From: Taeniopygia guttata
Taxonomy: Eukaryota > Chordata > Aves > Passeriformes > Estrildidae
Reading direction: 5' to 3'
Length of the DNA: 64,000 nucleotides
Assembly (NCBI RefSeq): GCF_048771995.1
Contig: NC_133026.1
Coordinates: 60,761,001 to 60,825,000 of the forward strand
A program made the position numbers and the translations under genes. The first letter of the stretch is position 1; every line of letters starts with the position of its first letter. The notes under the pieces are model-generated. The model saw only the letters and a program-made list of their open reading frames with translations. It was not told the DNA's origin and ran no database searches. Positions 51,356 through 63,800 of the stretch are shown piece after piece.

Positions 51356-54300
51356 GTAAGCTGCCAGCAACCTGTTCTGTGGCTGCAAAACTATATAGCT
51401 GTTGTAGGTGTCTTTCTTATTAAGTCTTGTTAATGTTCTTCGGGTTGTCTGGCTCCCTTGTAAGAGAGACTTCAAATCATCTGTCCAAATTTCTTGAATA
51501 ATTCCACACTCCATGGCCCTGCACAACAAAAGGGTGAAACTCTGACTTAAAGACAAATCTTTTCAGGCACATATAAGGTGGAAGTGGACATAGCAGAGTC
51601 CTTACAGATGCATTAAAGCCTTGTCTCCTTTTAGTGTAGTCACTCTCTGGATCACTGCATTTTCTAGATAACTGTTTTTTCATTATTCAATAATGCTTAA
51701 GCTTTATAGAATTGAAAATGATTTTGCCATTTCTGTCAGCAGCAAGTATGTGTAGCAGCCCTGTCATTGACTTTTCCCCTTTATCCCACAATACTGTGAA
51801 GAGGAGATGGATAAAGTAGAAGAGGCACAATTTCATCCATGTTTCTCCTTTCAAGCAGCTCATGATACTCAAGGGGTTTCCAGCATCATGATCCAGAATG
51901 GTAGTCATCATTCAATCAGTTTATGGAGCTCACCCTGTGGTGCAGGGAGTCAGCCCTCCAGCCTTGTCTGCTGCCTCTGTGTAAGCAGAGATTGAGCTTG
52001 ATCCTTTTAATCCTAGTGAGGGTCCCCACAGTTTCTGCAGTTACCTAAAGGTGCATGAAATGCAAATTAAGTATGCATTTGTATGCTGATTATCACCTGG
52101 TTCTGAAAGATTCTCTATATATTTGAATGTATTTTCCCTCCTTGGGAAATTCCTCCATGTAGTTTCTCATTCACTGAAAGTACCCCTGAGCACAGCCTTC
52201 TGTGCCCCTACTTATGCCACAGATTACAGGGAGTCTTGTGCTGTTCACAGAGCTGCACAGCAATATGTCCATGAAAGTCATAGAATCATAGAATGGTTTC
52301 TGTGGGAAGGGACCTTAAATCCCCTTGCCACAGGCAGGGACATCTTCCACTAGACCAGGTTGCTCCAGACCCTACCCAACCTGGCTTTGAAGACTTTCAG
52401 GGATGGATCTTGTAAACACGGCACATTTTTTCCAAATAGTATTTTTAAAATAATAATTAAAATTTAAATTTAGATGGTACCCTGAAGCGAAGCTCCCTTA
52501 CCATTTCAAAATTCAAGCATTGGCTTTCTGGTGGGAAAGTTAAAAATATTACCCTGCCCTTATTTTGCTTTCACTTGTGTCTGCAATTTGCTTTGAACCA
52601 TTCCATAATAACAAGTTAACCTGCACCTCCACAAGTGGAGCTCTGTTACACAAGCGCACTTGTGTTTCATATTTCTCTAGTGGTATTTTAAAAGTGCTGA
52701 CTACAGATGCTAAGGAGAGCTTGGTATGCTTTTAAGTGTAATATCTCCTATTTTCCAAGTCTGTTCTAGCTTCTGCCTTCTCCTGAGTTTGTGCTTGGGT
52801 TTTAAATACTAGATACAAAAGGAGCCAGATTGGCAGCTGTACTCTGGAACATCGGTCAACAAACTTGTGCCAAAAATTCTCCCAGGTAGAGAAGCTGCAG
52901 TAGCTTTCTCCTCCAACCTAGATCCCAGTCACAGAAGCTTTCCACACTTTACATGCAAAGAAATAAAACTGTTGGAGGAAAAGTAAATAAGTTGAGAAAG
53001 TTGTTTCTAAGGAGATGGACTTGAAATTGGCTATGACAGCTGTGCTGCTGCTGTAATGGGAGTTTATTTCCTTCTACTCCCACTGAGCAAGGAGAGGGGA
53101 GGATATGGAAGGGTGACTAAGGCAGAGCAGCAATTTTGTCTCTGAAGATGTGATGTGTTCTGGGAGAAAGAACAGTAGTGATGTACAAAAGGAAAAGAAG
53201 GTCACAAATGTGTGCTGCGCTTCATAAGGCAATTTGAGTCAGGTGAGGAGGGTGGACAGGCTTCCTTTAATGAAACAGCCACCATCAAAGAGCCTGTAAT
53301 AACTAGGCATTAAAAGTTGAATTTATATTTATAGGGTTATTTTCAAACAAAGGCATCATTATCCCAGTATTTCCTAGAACTGGACTTGTCATTCCCAGGA
53401 GCTGGGAGGTAGCCATGTGTGGGTCAGCAGCTTTACCCATGGTTATACTCTGTCTACAAAACCAAACACAGTTATCTTTATCTGATCAGTTTTTGCTGAA
53501 ATATCATGTGATGTCATGTATTAGTCACAGCGGTCAGAAAACTTAATGATCTGTCAAGCATTTTTAAAGGTATAGCCCAGTTCTAGAAAGGAGATTATCT
53601 GGGACCCTCACATATCTGTCTTAAAGCTTCAGGATTTTGGGTAGGAATGTAAGTTTGACAAAAACATTATGACTCCATACTATGGAGTTTAGTTGACTAA
53701 GTCACATCAGCAGCATGAGCAGCTCTATTGTTTTTTTTTGATTGCTCATAGGAAAGAAATGCATTTGGTGAAAGTTCTGGTAGGATCAGGTTTTTAGATC
53801 TATGTGAGCATGTCAAATACATAAATGATTTTTGAGTAACATTGAGAGACTCTGTCATTAGCTTAAATACAAAAAGCAACAACTCTTGTCACTGACATTT
53901 TTTGCTTAGCTGTTAGGACAATAATAATAAAAAATATGCTTAGTGTTTTATCATGTTCATTTAACAGGTGCTCCATTTACAAGATGTCAAAGACGTTTCT
54001 TTTGGATTTCAAACAATAACTTCAGATGTTTCCAAACTCAGCTCTTTCTTTGCTCTGAAAATGGTTAAACGGCTCTTTGTAGACAAGTCTCTCAATCCTA
54101 CCACAGTAAGTACTGCAGGAAAACCCTGGTGTTAGGAACTACTTAGCCATCTTGTGGATGGATTACGGTGTCAGATTGCAATGTTATTTAAAATTAATTC
54201 TTGTACTTTTGGTTATTGGTTGACCGGACTCAAATGATAAACAGCATAATATTGTCTGCTGCCATAAAGGTTTGTAGGAGGATAGATGAATCTGCTGCTT

Positions 54301-57300
54301 GACCCCAAGCTGTGCAACTCTTACAACACTTTTAATTCTTTCATTAATATGCTTTAGGTCAGTAGCAAGTTTGGTTTTGAATGCAACATAACTTCTATGC
54401 CACATCAAAGTCTTTGCATTGCAAGTATGAGTGAAAATGAGTATAAAACAAAATTGGTGGTGCAAGTGTATGTCCAGTTCACACACCCAAGTAATTACTG
54501 CATAAGCTTCAGTTTTTTTAATCTGCCTGTGAAGGCAGAAGCCTGACTATTGAAGCAACACAAGTGAAGAAGGTGGTGTTTGGCATTTTAACTTATGAAC
54601 TCTGCAAAAACCTGAGAAGAATGCTGTGTGTGTTGGGTTTTTTCCCCCCAAAAGTTGTCTCTGAGTAGAGTCCCAAGCAAGGACAACATCAGCCTAAAAG
54701 AGGTGTTTGAGAAAACTCGACATGCTGCAGTGATGCTGTGATCATATCACTGCTGTTCAGCCTCTGCTACAGCAAGGCCAGGACCCAGAGCAGTGTCTTC
54801 CCTGGTGAGGACACACATGACGGGAGCAGACTGTGGCCTCTATCTCAGTCTTGCTCAGGCCTGGGCTGAGGGTTGTTCTTTCCTGTGAACACAGGCAACA
54901 TGGTCACTCCTGCAATATCCAAAGTTACTTAACTGCTGATGTAGCACCACTGCTCTGAAGATGACCTTGGGAGTGATGTGCTGGATGCAGGTGTATGTCC
55001 TTATTGTCTCCTGCAGTTATTTAATACCTTTCCTCAAAAATAATGAACTCCTCAACTACCCAATGGCATTTAACCAAGAATGACTGGTTACTTGTGTCTT
55101 TCAGGACTTTGTCAACTCCACAAAGAGACCTTTTCCATCTGAACTGGAATTGGTGGAATTCAAAGGAAAAACTGAGGAAACCCGAGAAAAGATCAACAAA
55201 TCCCTTTCAGAGCTGACTGATGGTGGGTACAGCTTAACATTGGGAATGCTCTTTGCCTCTTTGGTGAAACATCTTTATCCTTGTGAGACCTCTTTAGGAG
55301 TAAATACATAGTGAAAGAAGACTAGGCCTGCTATTTGGATTCATGAGGATTAGCAGCACTGACTTCACTGCTGCAGCACTTCTGAAGGTGGATATGTGAA
55401 ACTGACCTTACATTAGCCTTGGGGAAGGCTGCTCACATTTGACTGCAGCAGGATGGTCTGGGAGAATGACAGGTCCTGGATGTGGAGCATCACAACATGT
55501 AAAATCAAAACATTGAACCCTCTAATTCCTTTAAAAGCTTCATTGTAATGGGAAGGACTCGTTGGACTCTGAGTTTCAGGCTGTAAATTAATATCTCAGC
55601 TGCTTTTGGGTGCCACAAGGTGGCACAAGCAGATGTGGGTCTCTCATTTGCCACCTTGTGGAAGCCCCAGCAGAGGTGGCCTGGGGTTGGTTGCCACCCG
55701 TTGCCCTCGTGTGGTGCACATATGGAAGCTCCATGCACGACTCTGGTCCTTCCCAGGCTGGCACAGGTGCCCACGGGGAAGCACCTGGCCCTGCCTCTGC
55801 AGCTCCAAGACAGGATTTGCCATCCCAGTGCTCTGAATTCAGGGTCATTTATGGCAGTGCTTGAACGGCTCTAAAACAGAGTGGATCATGACATCTACAT
55901 CCTCTTTTGAAGTCTGTAGCAGTGTTTGGATATTAACTGTAATCAGAGCAGCATTTTATTGTTATCCGGGTTGTTTTATTCTTGTGTATCAGTCTAGAAA
56001 AGAGTAGCTGCTAATTTGAAACTTCCCTTCAAGTCTTGCTCTCCAAATAACAGTGTTTTTTCACTTAAATCTGTTGAATTTCACTGAAAACTCAGCACCT
56101 TCTTTAAGGTACTGAACAAAGGTGGGAGATGTAGTTTTGATTACATACGATATAAACCAACAAAACATGTCATTTAGATCTGCCCTGATCCCAAACCCTG
56201 CATCAAAAGTTAAGCTGCAATTTTAAGTAAGTGCTAATTTTTGTAATTTTCCATTAGAAGGAAAATCTTTTTTCTGTGAGATGCAGGACACAAACGTGTT
56301 TAGTTCAGTGAAATGTTGCCATATTCACTTAAAGCAATTGATATACTACTAATGATTGTTGTATTAATGACCACTGTAAATCTGTTCACAGGAAAAATGG
56401 AGAATGTTTTGAATGAAGATAGTGTAAGTGACCAGACTCAGATTCTTCTAGTTAATGCAGCTTATTTTGTCACAAACTGGATGAAGAAGTTCCCAGAGGC
56501 AGAGATCAAAGAATGTCCTTTTAAAGTCAACAAGGTATGTTCTGGAAAAAAAAAAAAAAAAAATTTCTCATGAAAATGCAACCTTTGAGCTAAAGAAATC
56601 TCAGTAAGAGAAAATGAGAAATATGTATTACTATGGCATTCTTAGACTCTGTCTAATCTTGCACAGTGTTGCAAAGGTCCCAGACTGTCCTGGGAGTATG
56701 TTTAAACAACATGAGCTGAGTACAAGTGGTCAAAAGCAGCTGTTGTCTGCAAGGAGATGCAAATTCTCATGGATAGCTTTTCCCAAGAGATTGGAAGGTT
56801 GCAGGTACCAGAGACTGCATCCAGAAACCAGCAGAGGTGAAGCACATTGCATTTCTTGAGCTGGTAAAATGTATACAGTTGTGTCACCTCTTTAACAATG
56901 TCCCTTAGGTGCCTGGCCCTGTGTTTTCCTCTTCAGAGATGTCATCCCATCAGTCTCCCTCTTTCCAGTCAGGCTCAGGACTGCAGCTCCCTGCATGTCA
57001 GTCCTGCTGAGTGAGCCATGAAGTCCATGTGGGAGCAGCACCTGTGGCTGGTGCATTCAGGAGTCTGTGAGCAGTGGTGAATATTGTAATCAGAAAACCT
57101 ACAGCCAAGATACAAAGCTGCACAACATTTGTGAGATAAAGAGATTATATTCCAAATATACACAGACATACATATAGAGATGCATAAGCACAGTTGGAGT
57201 TTCAGGTTCACTGAAAATATTCATAAATTACCTCATCAGCCAATAGTTTCAGCTAAAAATATTTTTAAAGTCACACAATCAACACTAAAATTTTTAAGTG

Positions 57301-59671
57301 AAATATCTCAAGAATATTTTTTCCCCTAAAGTAACATTTTTCTACTGAATTTGAATTTTGAACATTTTCATGTGAACAGAACAGTTTTAAAGTCTTCCCT
57401 ATGAAATAAAGTGTTTTGTTTTGTTCTGTTTCATTTCATTCAAAAGCAAAGACTTAGAGATTCTGTTTCAACTCCTGAACCAAAATATTGATTGTTGGAA
57501 TGAAGAGCTTGACCTTCACTGTTGAGCTGAGCTCAGTGCTTGACACTTGATAGCATTACAACACCCTGTAGAGAGTGTAGTTGGTAGTACTCAGTGAAAA
57601 GGCATGAAGGCCCACCAATATTAGATAAATTGCTCTTTTAAGGCACATCCCCCATATGTTGCTATTGTATTAAGTAGAATTCTGTTCCACTTTTGTTTGG
57701 AATGCTGTCTACTGTAAGAAGCCAACTCTTGCTGCTGCTTTCATTACCTGTGAAAGCCAACAAATTCTCTGGTGGTAACTCAATGTATTGCTTCCATGCA
57801 AGCTTACAAACCTTCCTTTATCATCATCTTATCTGTGAATTAAAATGAATGATAGATTGTTTCCTCTGTGTTTGCAGACTGAAACTAAACCAGTGCAGAT
57901 GATGAATCTTGAAGCTACTTTTTGCCTGGGCTATGTAAAAGATTTAAATGTTGCCATCCTTGAGCTCCCATGCCTTAACAAACATATAAGCATGCTCATT
58001 CTCCTGCCCAAAGAGATTGAAGACGAGACCACTGGCTTGGAGAAGGTGAGAGGGAAAAATAGAATTGCTATGATACTTCCCTTGGAAATAGTCCATATAA
58101 TGCCATATGTTTATGGAAGATTTTTGTTATTTCAAAGCAACACATAAGGAAAGAAAAAGTAACTTTCCTGTGAATTTACCATCTCATTCTGCTTCTCTGT
58201 TCCTCCTCTCATATTTGTGGCATCTTCGTTTTCACTGTGTCCAGTGTGAGGTTGTACATGAGGATTTGCTCTACAATAGGGAGTGCACAGAAGACAGTTT
58301 TTAGTGCAGAAGGTGCCCTTATTTCTGGTATCCTTATTTTTTTTCAATTTACATGTGTCCATGATTTATTTTACTAAGGTCTTACACTTCTTCAAGTTTT
58401 AATTTTGAGCAGAGGTGCTGGCAAATGAGCCATTTTTTATTACCAATTGCACATAAATGTGAAAATTAATAAGGCATTTTTTCAAGATCAACAGTTTCCT
58501 ATGTCATTTCTCTGTGAAAATTTTACAACATATTTTAACCCCTATTCAAAGTTTATTAAGGACTAAGTAATTAATAATATTAATTCATAGTAAAGTTATT
58601 TAAGGATTAAAAGACTGATGATCACTCATGTCTCCTTTGTCATTTGCTGCAACTGGCCACAAATTTTAAAGGCAGGAATAATCTGTCTTTACAGCTGTAA
58701 GATGATTTTATATGTTGGAGTAAATTACAGAACACACCTATCATAAAATGCAAGTGGGGCCTTTCCTGATACCAATTTGTTGTGGCCCCATATTCTGCCT
58801 CCTCCCTTTCCAGGTTAAAAAAAAAATTTGCTTGAACAGCTGCATGTTTGATTGAGATCAGGCTCTGGATTTGGATTTTGTGTCCCAAATACCAGCCATT
58901 TCATTACTCTGTAGGGTCAGGAATAAAGACTTTTGGATCTCTGCCAGCTGGCCAGGTGTAACCTGGGTAGGGACCGTCTTCCTCAGGTTCCTTCATATGG
59001 CTGTTGAGGTGATTGCTTATCAAAAGCTTGCCAGAGCATGCACATGCAGAAGAGTTGCTCCAGAGGCCTGTTCTATAGATTAAATCAAACTTGAATCAAT
59101 ATAACTGGGAGTATGTTAAGCCTGAATGTTATGGTTGTGAATTCAGATGGAAAAATTGCATTTGGACTTTAGTTTTTAAAGGCTTGATAGGAGTGAGAAG
59201 TTCAGGAATGGTCTTTTTTTCCTCTTTTCACTTTCCTCAGCCTGCTCAGTAATTTTCTTTGATTGTTTATGTTTTCAGCTGGAAAAGGCACTGACCCCTG
59301 AGACATTATTACAGTGGACAAATCCCAGCATGATGGCCAACACCAAAGTGAATGTATTTCTTCCTAAGTTTAGTGTGGAAGGTGACTATGACCTAAAGCC
59401 ACTTCTGGAAAGTCTGGGAATGACAAATATCTTCAATGAAAGTGCATCAGATTTCTCTGAGATGTGTGAGACAAAAGGTGTTGTTGTGTCAAAGATCATC
59501 CATAAAGTCTCCTTGGAAGTAAATGAACAAGGTGGTGACTCCCGAGAGGTACCTGGATATCGGATTCTGCAACACAAAGATGAATTTAAAGCTGACCACC
59601 CATTTATCTTTTTGTTTAGACACAACAAAACTCGCAACGTGATTCTTTCAGGCCGATTCTGTTCTCCTTAA
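51188..59671 (+). CDS. SERPINB5: SERPINB5 (maspin), clade-B serpin; six coding exons
   Basis: Maspin is an intracellular, partly secreted serpin of epithelia linked to cell adhesion and tumour suppression; it does not inhibit proteases by the serpin trap. The joined exons give 375 residues, exactly the mammalian length, with no stop or frameshift and GT-AG at all junctions. Seen: [18 protein letters not shown] start with no signal peptide, as in clade B; the serpin core motif [13 protein letters not shown] (163-175); [12 protein letters not shown] in the C-terminal sheet (349 onwards); and the end SGRFCSP. The reactive loop reads [18 protein letters not shown] with the P1 Arg at 340, the same number as in human maspin. 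The hinge lacks the small-residue run (Thr/Ala) that inhibitory serpins need for loop insertion. The start is placed at the second of two in-frame ATGs (51,182 and 51,188): it matches mammals and has the stronger context ACAATGG. Confidence 0.96.
52280..52410 (-). mobile_element. CR1 LINE 3' end in the intron after the first SERPINB5 coding exon
   Basis: Plus strand: CATAGAATCATAGAATGG (the terminal octamer repeat read antisense), GGGAAGGGACCTTAAAT, CCCCTTGCCACAGGCAGGGA, CACTAGACCAGGTTGCTCC and CAACCTGGCTTTGAAGAC, then unique sequence. It is 5'-truncated to about 130 bp. Confidence 0.93.
53968..54105 (+). CDS. SERPINB5: SERPINB5 coding exon 2 (residues 57-102)
   Basis: Acceptor TTTAACAG, donor GTAAGT; 46 whole codons. 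Encodes [39 protein letters not shown] and LNPTT. Confidence 0.95.
55105..55222 (+). CDS. SERPINB5: SERPINB5 coding exon 3 (residues 103-141 and first base of Gly142)
   Basis: Acceptor TCTTTCAG, donor GTGGGT; ends in phase 1. Encodes [20 protein letters not shown], then [17 protein letters not shown]. The STKRP box matches maspin. Confidence 0.94.
55613..55661. promoter_or_regulatory. Two CTCF-like cores in inverted orientation (SERPINB5 intron between coding exons 3 and 4)
   Basis: CCACAAGGTGGCA at 55,613-55,625 and its exact reverse complement TGCCACCTTGTGG at 55,649-55,661 are separated by 23 bp. Each fits the CTCF core CCANNAGRNGGC. They could equally form a 13-bp-stem hairpin. Binding is inferred from the motif alone. 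Confidence 0.4.
56392..56534 (+). CDS. SERPINB5: SERPINB5 coding exon 4 (Gly142 to Lys189)
   Basis: Acceptor TGTTCACAG, donor GTATGT; ends in phase 0. Encodes [20 protein letters not shown] and KECPFKVNK. An 18-base A run (56,546-56,563) starts 11 bases inside the following intron. Confidence 0.96.
56546..56563 (+). repeat. A18 homopolymer next to a SERPINB5 donor
   Basis: Eighteen A follow GTATGTTCTGG at the start of the intron after coding exon 4. It is a possible slippage site and an internal oligo(dT)-priming site on unspliced RNA. Confidence 0.85.
57878..58045 (+). CDS. SERPINB5: SERPINB5 coding exon 5 (residues 190-245)
   Basis: Acceptor TGTTTGCAG, donor GTGAGA; 56 whole codons. Encodes [38 protein letters not shown] and TTGLEK. 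Confidence 0.96.
59279..59671 (+). CDS. SERPINB5: SERPINB5 last coding exon (residues 246-375, stop; reactive loop)
   Basis: Acceptor GTTTTCAG; 130 codons and TAA at 59,669-59,671. Encodes [17 protein letters not shown], the reactive loop [12 protein letters not shown] with P1 Arg340, ADHPFIF and the terminal SGRFCSP. Confidence 0.97.
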   Translation: MEKALTPETLLQWTNPSMMANTKVNVFLPKFSVEGDYDLKPLLESLGMTNIFNESASDFSEMCETKGVVVSKIIHKVSLEVNEQGGDSREVPGYRILQHKDEFKADHPFIFLFRHNKTRNVILSGRFCSP

Positions 59672-60770
59672 GCTGGGCATGTTCATTACAAAAAAAAGCA
59701 CAATTACATTTGTGGTGGTGCACACTCCTGTAAAGCTTTTCTTCCTGACTATCACCTTTGAAAGGAAATCTAAGAGGTTCATATATTGGCTGAGTAATAC
59801 AATGTACTCTACATATGCAGCAGAAGTAGTTTCTCTACTTTTGTTTCCTCCCCTTTAGCGGAATAATTTCCACTGTGAAGAACACACCATATTTTATTGA
59901 GAAGTATCCCAGCTTCAGCAACAAGAACATTTTGTTCCTCTGTGACACTTTCTTCCCCAAATGAAGTGAGAGCCTGATTTAAGATAGCTCAGGAGCTGGA
60001 AAGGGCTGTAGGTCAAAGAGCTGCATTCCTGCTCCCTAGTGAAACCTCTCTGTCTCGTGACTCACGGCCTCTGGATTCCTAATGCCTAAAAGGGGAAATG
60101 TGGGCATGTGGTATGATAGCTCTCCCCTGTACCTTGCCACATTCTGGTGGCCCAGGGTGCCCTACCAGACCCTGCCAGCATCCACTGAAGACGTGGACAA
60201 ATTCTGCAGCATTGCTATAACAGTTCAGGCTGGCATCAGGATTTGCATCTGTGAAACAGCAGCCACACCAAGGCCTACAGATGCCAGAGGCAAAAATCAC
60301 GGGGACAGTATGTGTCCCCAGAAGACTCTTCAGCATGAAGTTCCCAGACTGGGGAGGCTGAACTCTGCTGTGTGGCCTTTTTTGACTCATTCCCTTCAGA
60401 CATGGAAGATGGGACAAGAGGATTCTTGTTGTATATATCCTAAGGAAAAGAACATTATGCAAATCAAAGATAGAACACAGCTGGATTGATACTGGAAGTG
60501 CCACACTTTTCATGAACAGATTATCTGCCATTTCTAGCTCTGGATTCAGCATTAAGGAAACTCCTTACAATTACTTAATGTCTAAAACATGAGAAAGAAA
60601 TAAGGACTTCAACTTGAGTGAAATTAACATTGTAATTACTAGTCTTCAAATTCCACATGAGATTATGATAATCAGATTTCATTTCTATCTAAAGACAACC
60701 TGCTGCATATGTTCAGTACTCATTTACCTAAATACGGTTCAGAATAAAGCACTATAAAACCTGTGTCAAA
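59672..60770 (+). other. SERPINB5: SERPINB5 3' untranslated region
   Basis: Sequence from the stop codon to the best polyadenylation site. Open frames here (for example at 60,082-60,552 on both strands) have no recognisable domain and are not treated as genes. Confidence 0.6.
60743..60748 (+). terminator. SERPINB5: SERPINB5 poly(A) signal AATAAA
   Basis: AATAAA in CAGAATAAAGCACTATAAAA is followed 33-58 bases later by the GU-rich AGTGTCAGTCTGTGTGTTC, a good downstream element, so cleavage is expected at about 60,760-60,775. A second AATAAA at 60,836-60,841 is an alternative. Confidence 0.6.
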
Positions 60771-60841
60771 TGTACAATACCTCTAGTGTCAGTCTGTGTG
60801 TTCATTGACAGTATCAATGTTCACGCCTGACTTCCAATAAA

Positions 60842-63800
60842 TTACAGGAATGGAAATAAGCAGATTCACTTGGGCCACAAAGTCAAAATAACAAAAAAAG
60901 CAACTAAGTGAATGTCTGGATTGCTCTTCTGAGCCACATGGTGATAGTTCCCAGTCAGGACTATGTTACTAGGTGGTAAGGATACATGCAAAATTCAATT
61001 ATGTATCCTCAAACGATGGAAGCATTTTACTTGAGAAATCCTCTTGGTGCCTCGGGTCTGAAAGAAACTGGAAATAGGTCTCTAAATGAGAACACGCAAC
61101 AACCCCTAATATACATACTTTCAACATCAGAGCACTGGTTATAGTGAATTTAGAGGTGGGAGTTCTGTTTTGATTTTTGAGCTTAACAACCCATGAGAAG
61201 CCTTCAGTCACAATAATTCAGTAGTTCCCTTGGAGGACCTTTAATGGTTTCTAATGCATTTTAGTGCCAGAGGGTTAACTGGGGTCTTTGGCCCACGTCT
61301 TTGAGGGTACTGAGGAGACTAACTTGGATCAAAAACAATGGGAAATGAGACCCTGCAGATCTCTGGGGGTCTTTGCTGATATGCATCAGATGTTTTGACA
61401 CAAGGACACTGGTCAGAAAAAAAACCCCACAACAATTAATGTGAGCCCATCCTGTCTGAGAAGGACTTAGCTGCAAAGAGCTTTACTGGCTCAACTTCGG
61501 TGATATCTGAAAGACTGGTAAAGATTGGTACACCCCATCACTGTCTGATCTGCTCCGGAGGCTGTGTTCAGATGTATCCAGGGCTGTTGTCACTGTGGCT
61601 TCTGGTGGTTCTCCAGCAGGAGGTGGATTGGGCATTGTGCATGGGGTTGGTGACTGAGCAGCTGCACAGGCAATCCATGCATAGAGAAGAGGGACTGTAC
61701 AGTTTGTGCTTGGGCACTGACTCTTTGTCAGGTGGTTCCAGTTGTCCAGCAGGACATTTCACATTTACTGCTACAGGTCTGCTGGTCTGCTAGACTGATG
61801 AAAACCTCTGGCAGAATGTCCCAACCCTCATTTCCTTCCTGGATGAGCTTTCCTAAAGGAGAAAAGCTCAGACATTGCTTTATCAATTTTTTTCAGGTTC
61901 TGAAAACATTCCAGTTTAGGAATCAGTCTTCATTTAATGGAAGCTGTAGTCTGTTTAAATGCTGATCAGAGCTTTTATTTATGACAGCATTCATAAATTT
62001 ATGACAGCATTCTTCTCCTTGTGACAGCATGGCCAGGAAGGGTTATCCCATGAAAGCAGAGACAAACACTGCTTCAGGGTGGGGCCCGTTCTCTCCACTT
62101 GACTAATTTCTCTCTCTCCTAATTCCAAGGTATCCCAGCCTGTGCAAGGCAAGCAGATGTTAGAGATACAAAACTGTCTTGGCCCACATAAAGCAAACCC
62201 ACTTATTAGTCATTTATGAAGAGGGTGGCTTGCTCACGTAAACTTCAGGTTAATTTTTCACTTCTGCCTCTCCTCTCTGCCAGTCCCAGGGCAAAGCTTT
62301 TCCACCTTGCAGCATGTGAGGCAGAACTGTCCGTGAAGCTCCTGCTGCTGTGAGAAACCATGTTACAGTCTACTATTTTCATTCTACCCTTTGCTGGCCT
62401 CTGGGCCCTTGGGCAAGAAATTGCCTGGGAGGACGTGGGAAAACGCGTGTGGGAGTTTGTGTGCGGGAACTCTTACGTGCTGGGAGGTGTTGGTCACAAC
62501 AGAGAGAGGGAGCATAGCTGAGGGCTTGCTCAGATTGACAGGGTGCCCCACCTCACCTTTCAACAGGGCATGACTATCCAGTGATGGATGAGATGATGCC
62601 CCTGATGGAAAAGAGCGAGCTGAGGCTGGTTCTTGCAAGCTGCAGGGCTGTGTGCCTGCTCACCTCTGCACTTGCCCACCAGCACAGTCGCTGCCCGCTC
62701 TCACCCCCAGCATTTGGTTGAGAAGGGGCACAATGGCTTGTGGTAGCAAAAGTGGCTTGTGGGGAAGTTCTGAACCTTGAAAAATGCAACTGAGGGGCAA
62801 ATTGTCTGGAAAAGCAGTAAATTTTTGTGAATATGCTGTCCTAAGGGCCTATAAAAGATGGAATTTGCACCTACATTGACATTTCTTGAGGCAAAGCAGT
62901 TAAACAGGTGCCAAGGAAGCTCTGAGCATAATAAATCAGTGGAGGAATGATGTCAAAAGAGAAGGAAAGGAGAAAACACAGAAACTGGAAGAAGGAAAAT
63001 CTTGCAAGATACTCAAAATCACTGAAAAGATGCATGGACTAGAAAAGCATCAGAAGATACATGGCAACGTTTATAAATAAATAAATTTAAATATAGAGAA
63101 AAAGCTGAGAAAGAAGGTGAAGAAGCACTGCAGAAACATACAGGAATTAAAAACAGAAACAAGAAAATGAATGGCAAATGGAAGCAAAAAAGGAAGGAAA
63201 AGAACTGAGGTAATGAGAATGGTCATTTTATCTTTGTATCTTCCATTGCTTATGGATTCCTGGTTTCAGATGGGTACTGGAGCACTGGAACTTGGCCAGC
63301 TGGGCTGAGACCTTGTCAGAGGAGTGGGAAACAGCAAAGCTGGACACTGCTGTGCCTATAAAGAGAATGGTCCATCTTCTGGAGGAAAGCATGGATAGGG
63401 CAAGATGGTGCTGAGGGCCTTCCTCCTCTTTCCTACTTACCATGTTTGATCCATAAGTATCCCATGAATCCAAAGCCAGTTTTATGCTTTGTGGGAAGAA
63501 AGAAGAGGGAGAAAAGACATAAAATTTTTGGTGTTGCAAAGCTGCATACAACCCTAGTTTAGCTCTGATCTCTGAGTCCACCTGCCATAACCCAGTGTTG
63601 CATCTGGGTTCAGTGGTACTGATCAGAGATCAAACACTGTGCTCGTGCAGCTCCGTGCTTCCCCTCTCTTTACTTCCTTCTCACTTTATGCTGGAGACTT
63701 AACCTCAGTGATCAACCACTCCTGGCCTTCCTTTATTGTTATCTCTAGTGATTTAAGATTTAAAAGAATACCCCCTGGCTGGGGATTCCTGTTACAGTTC

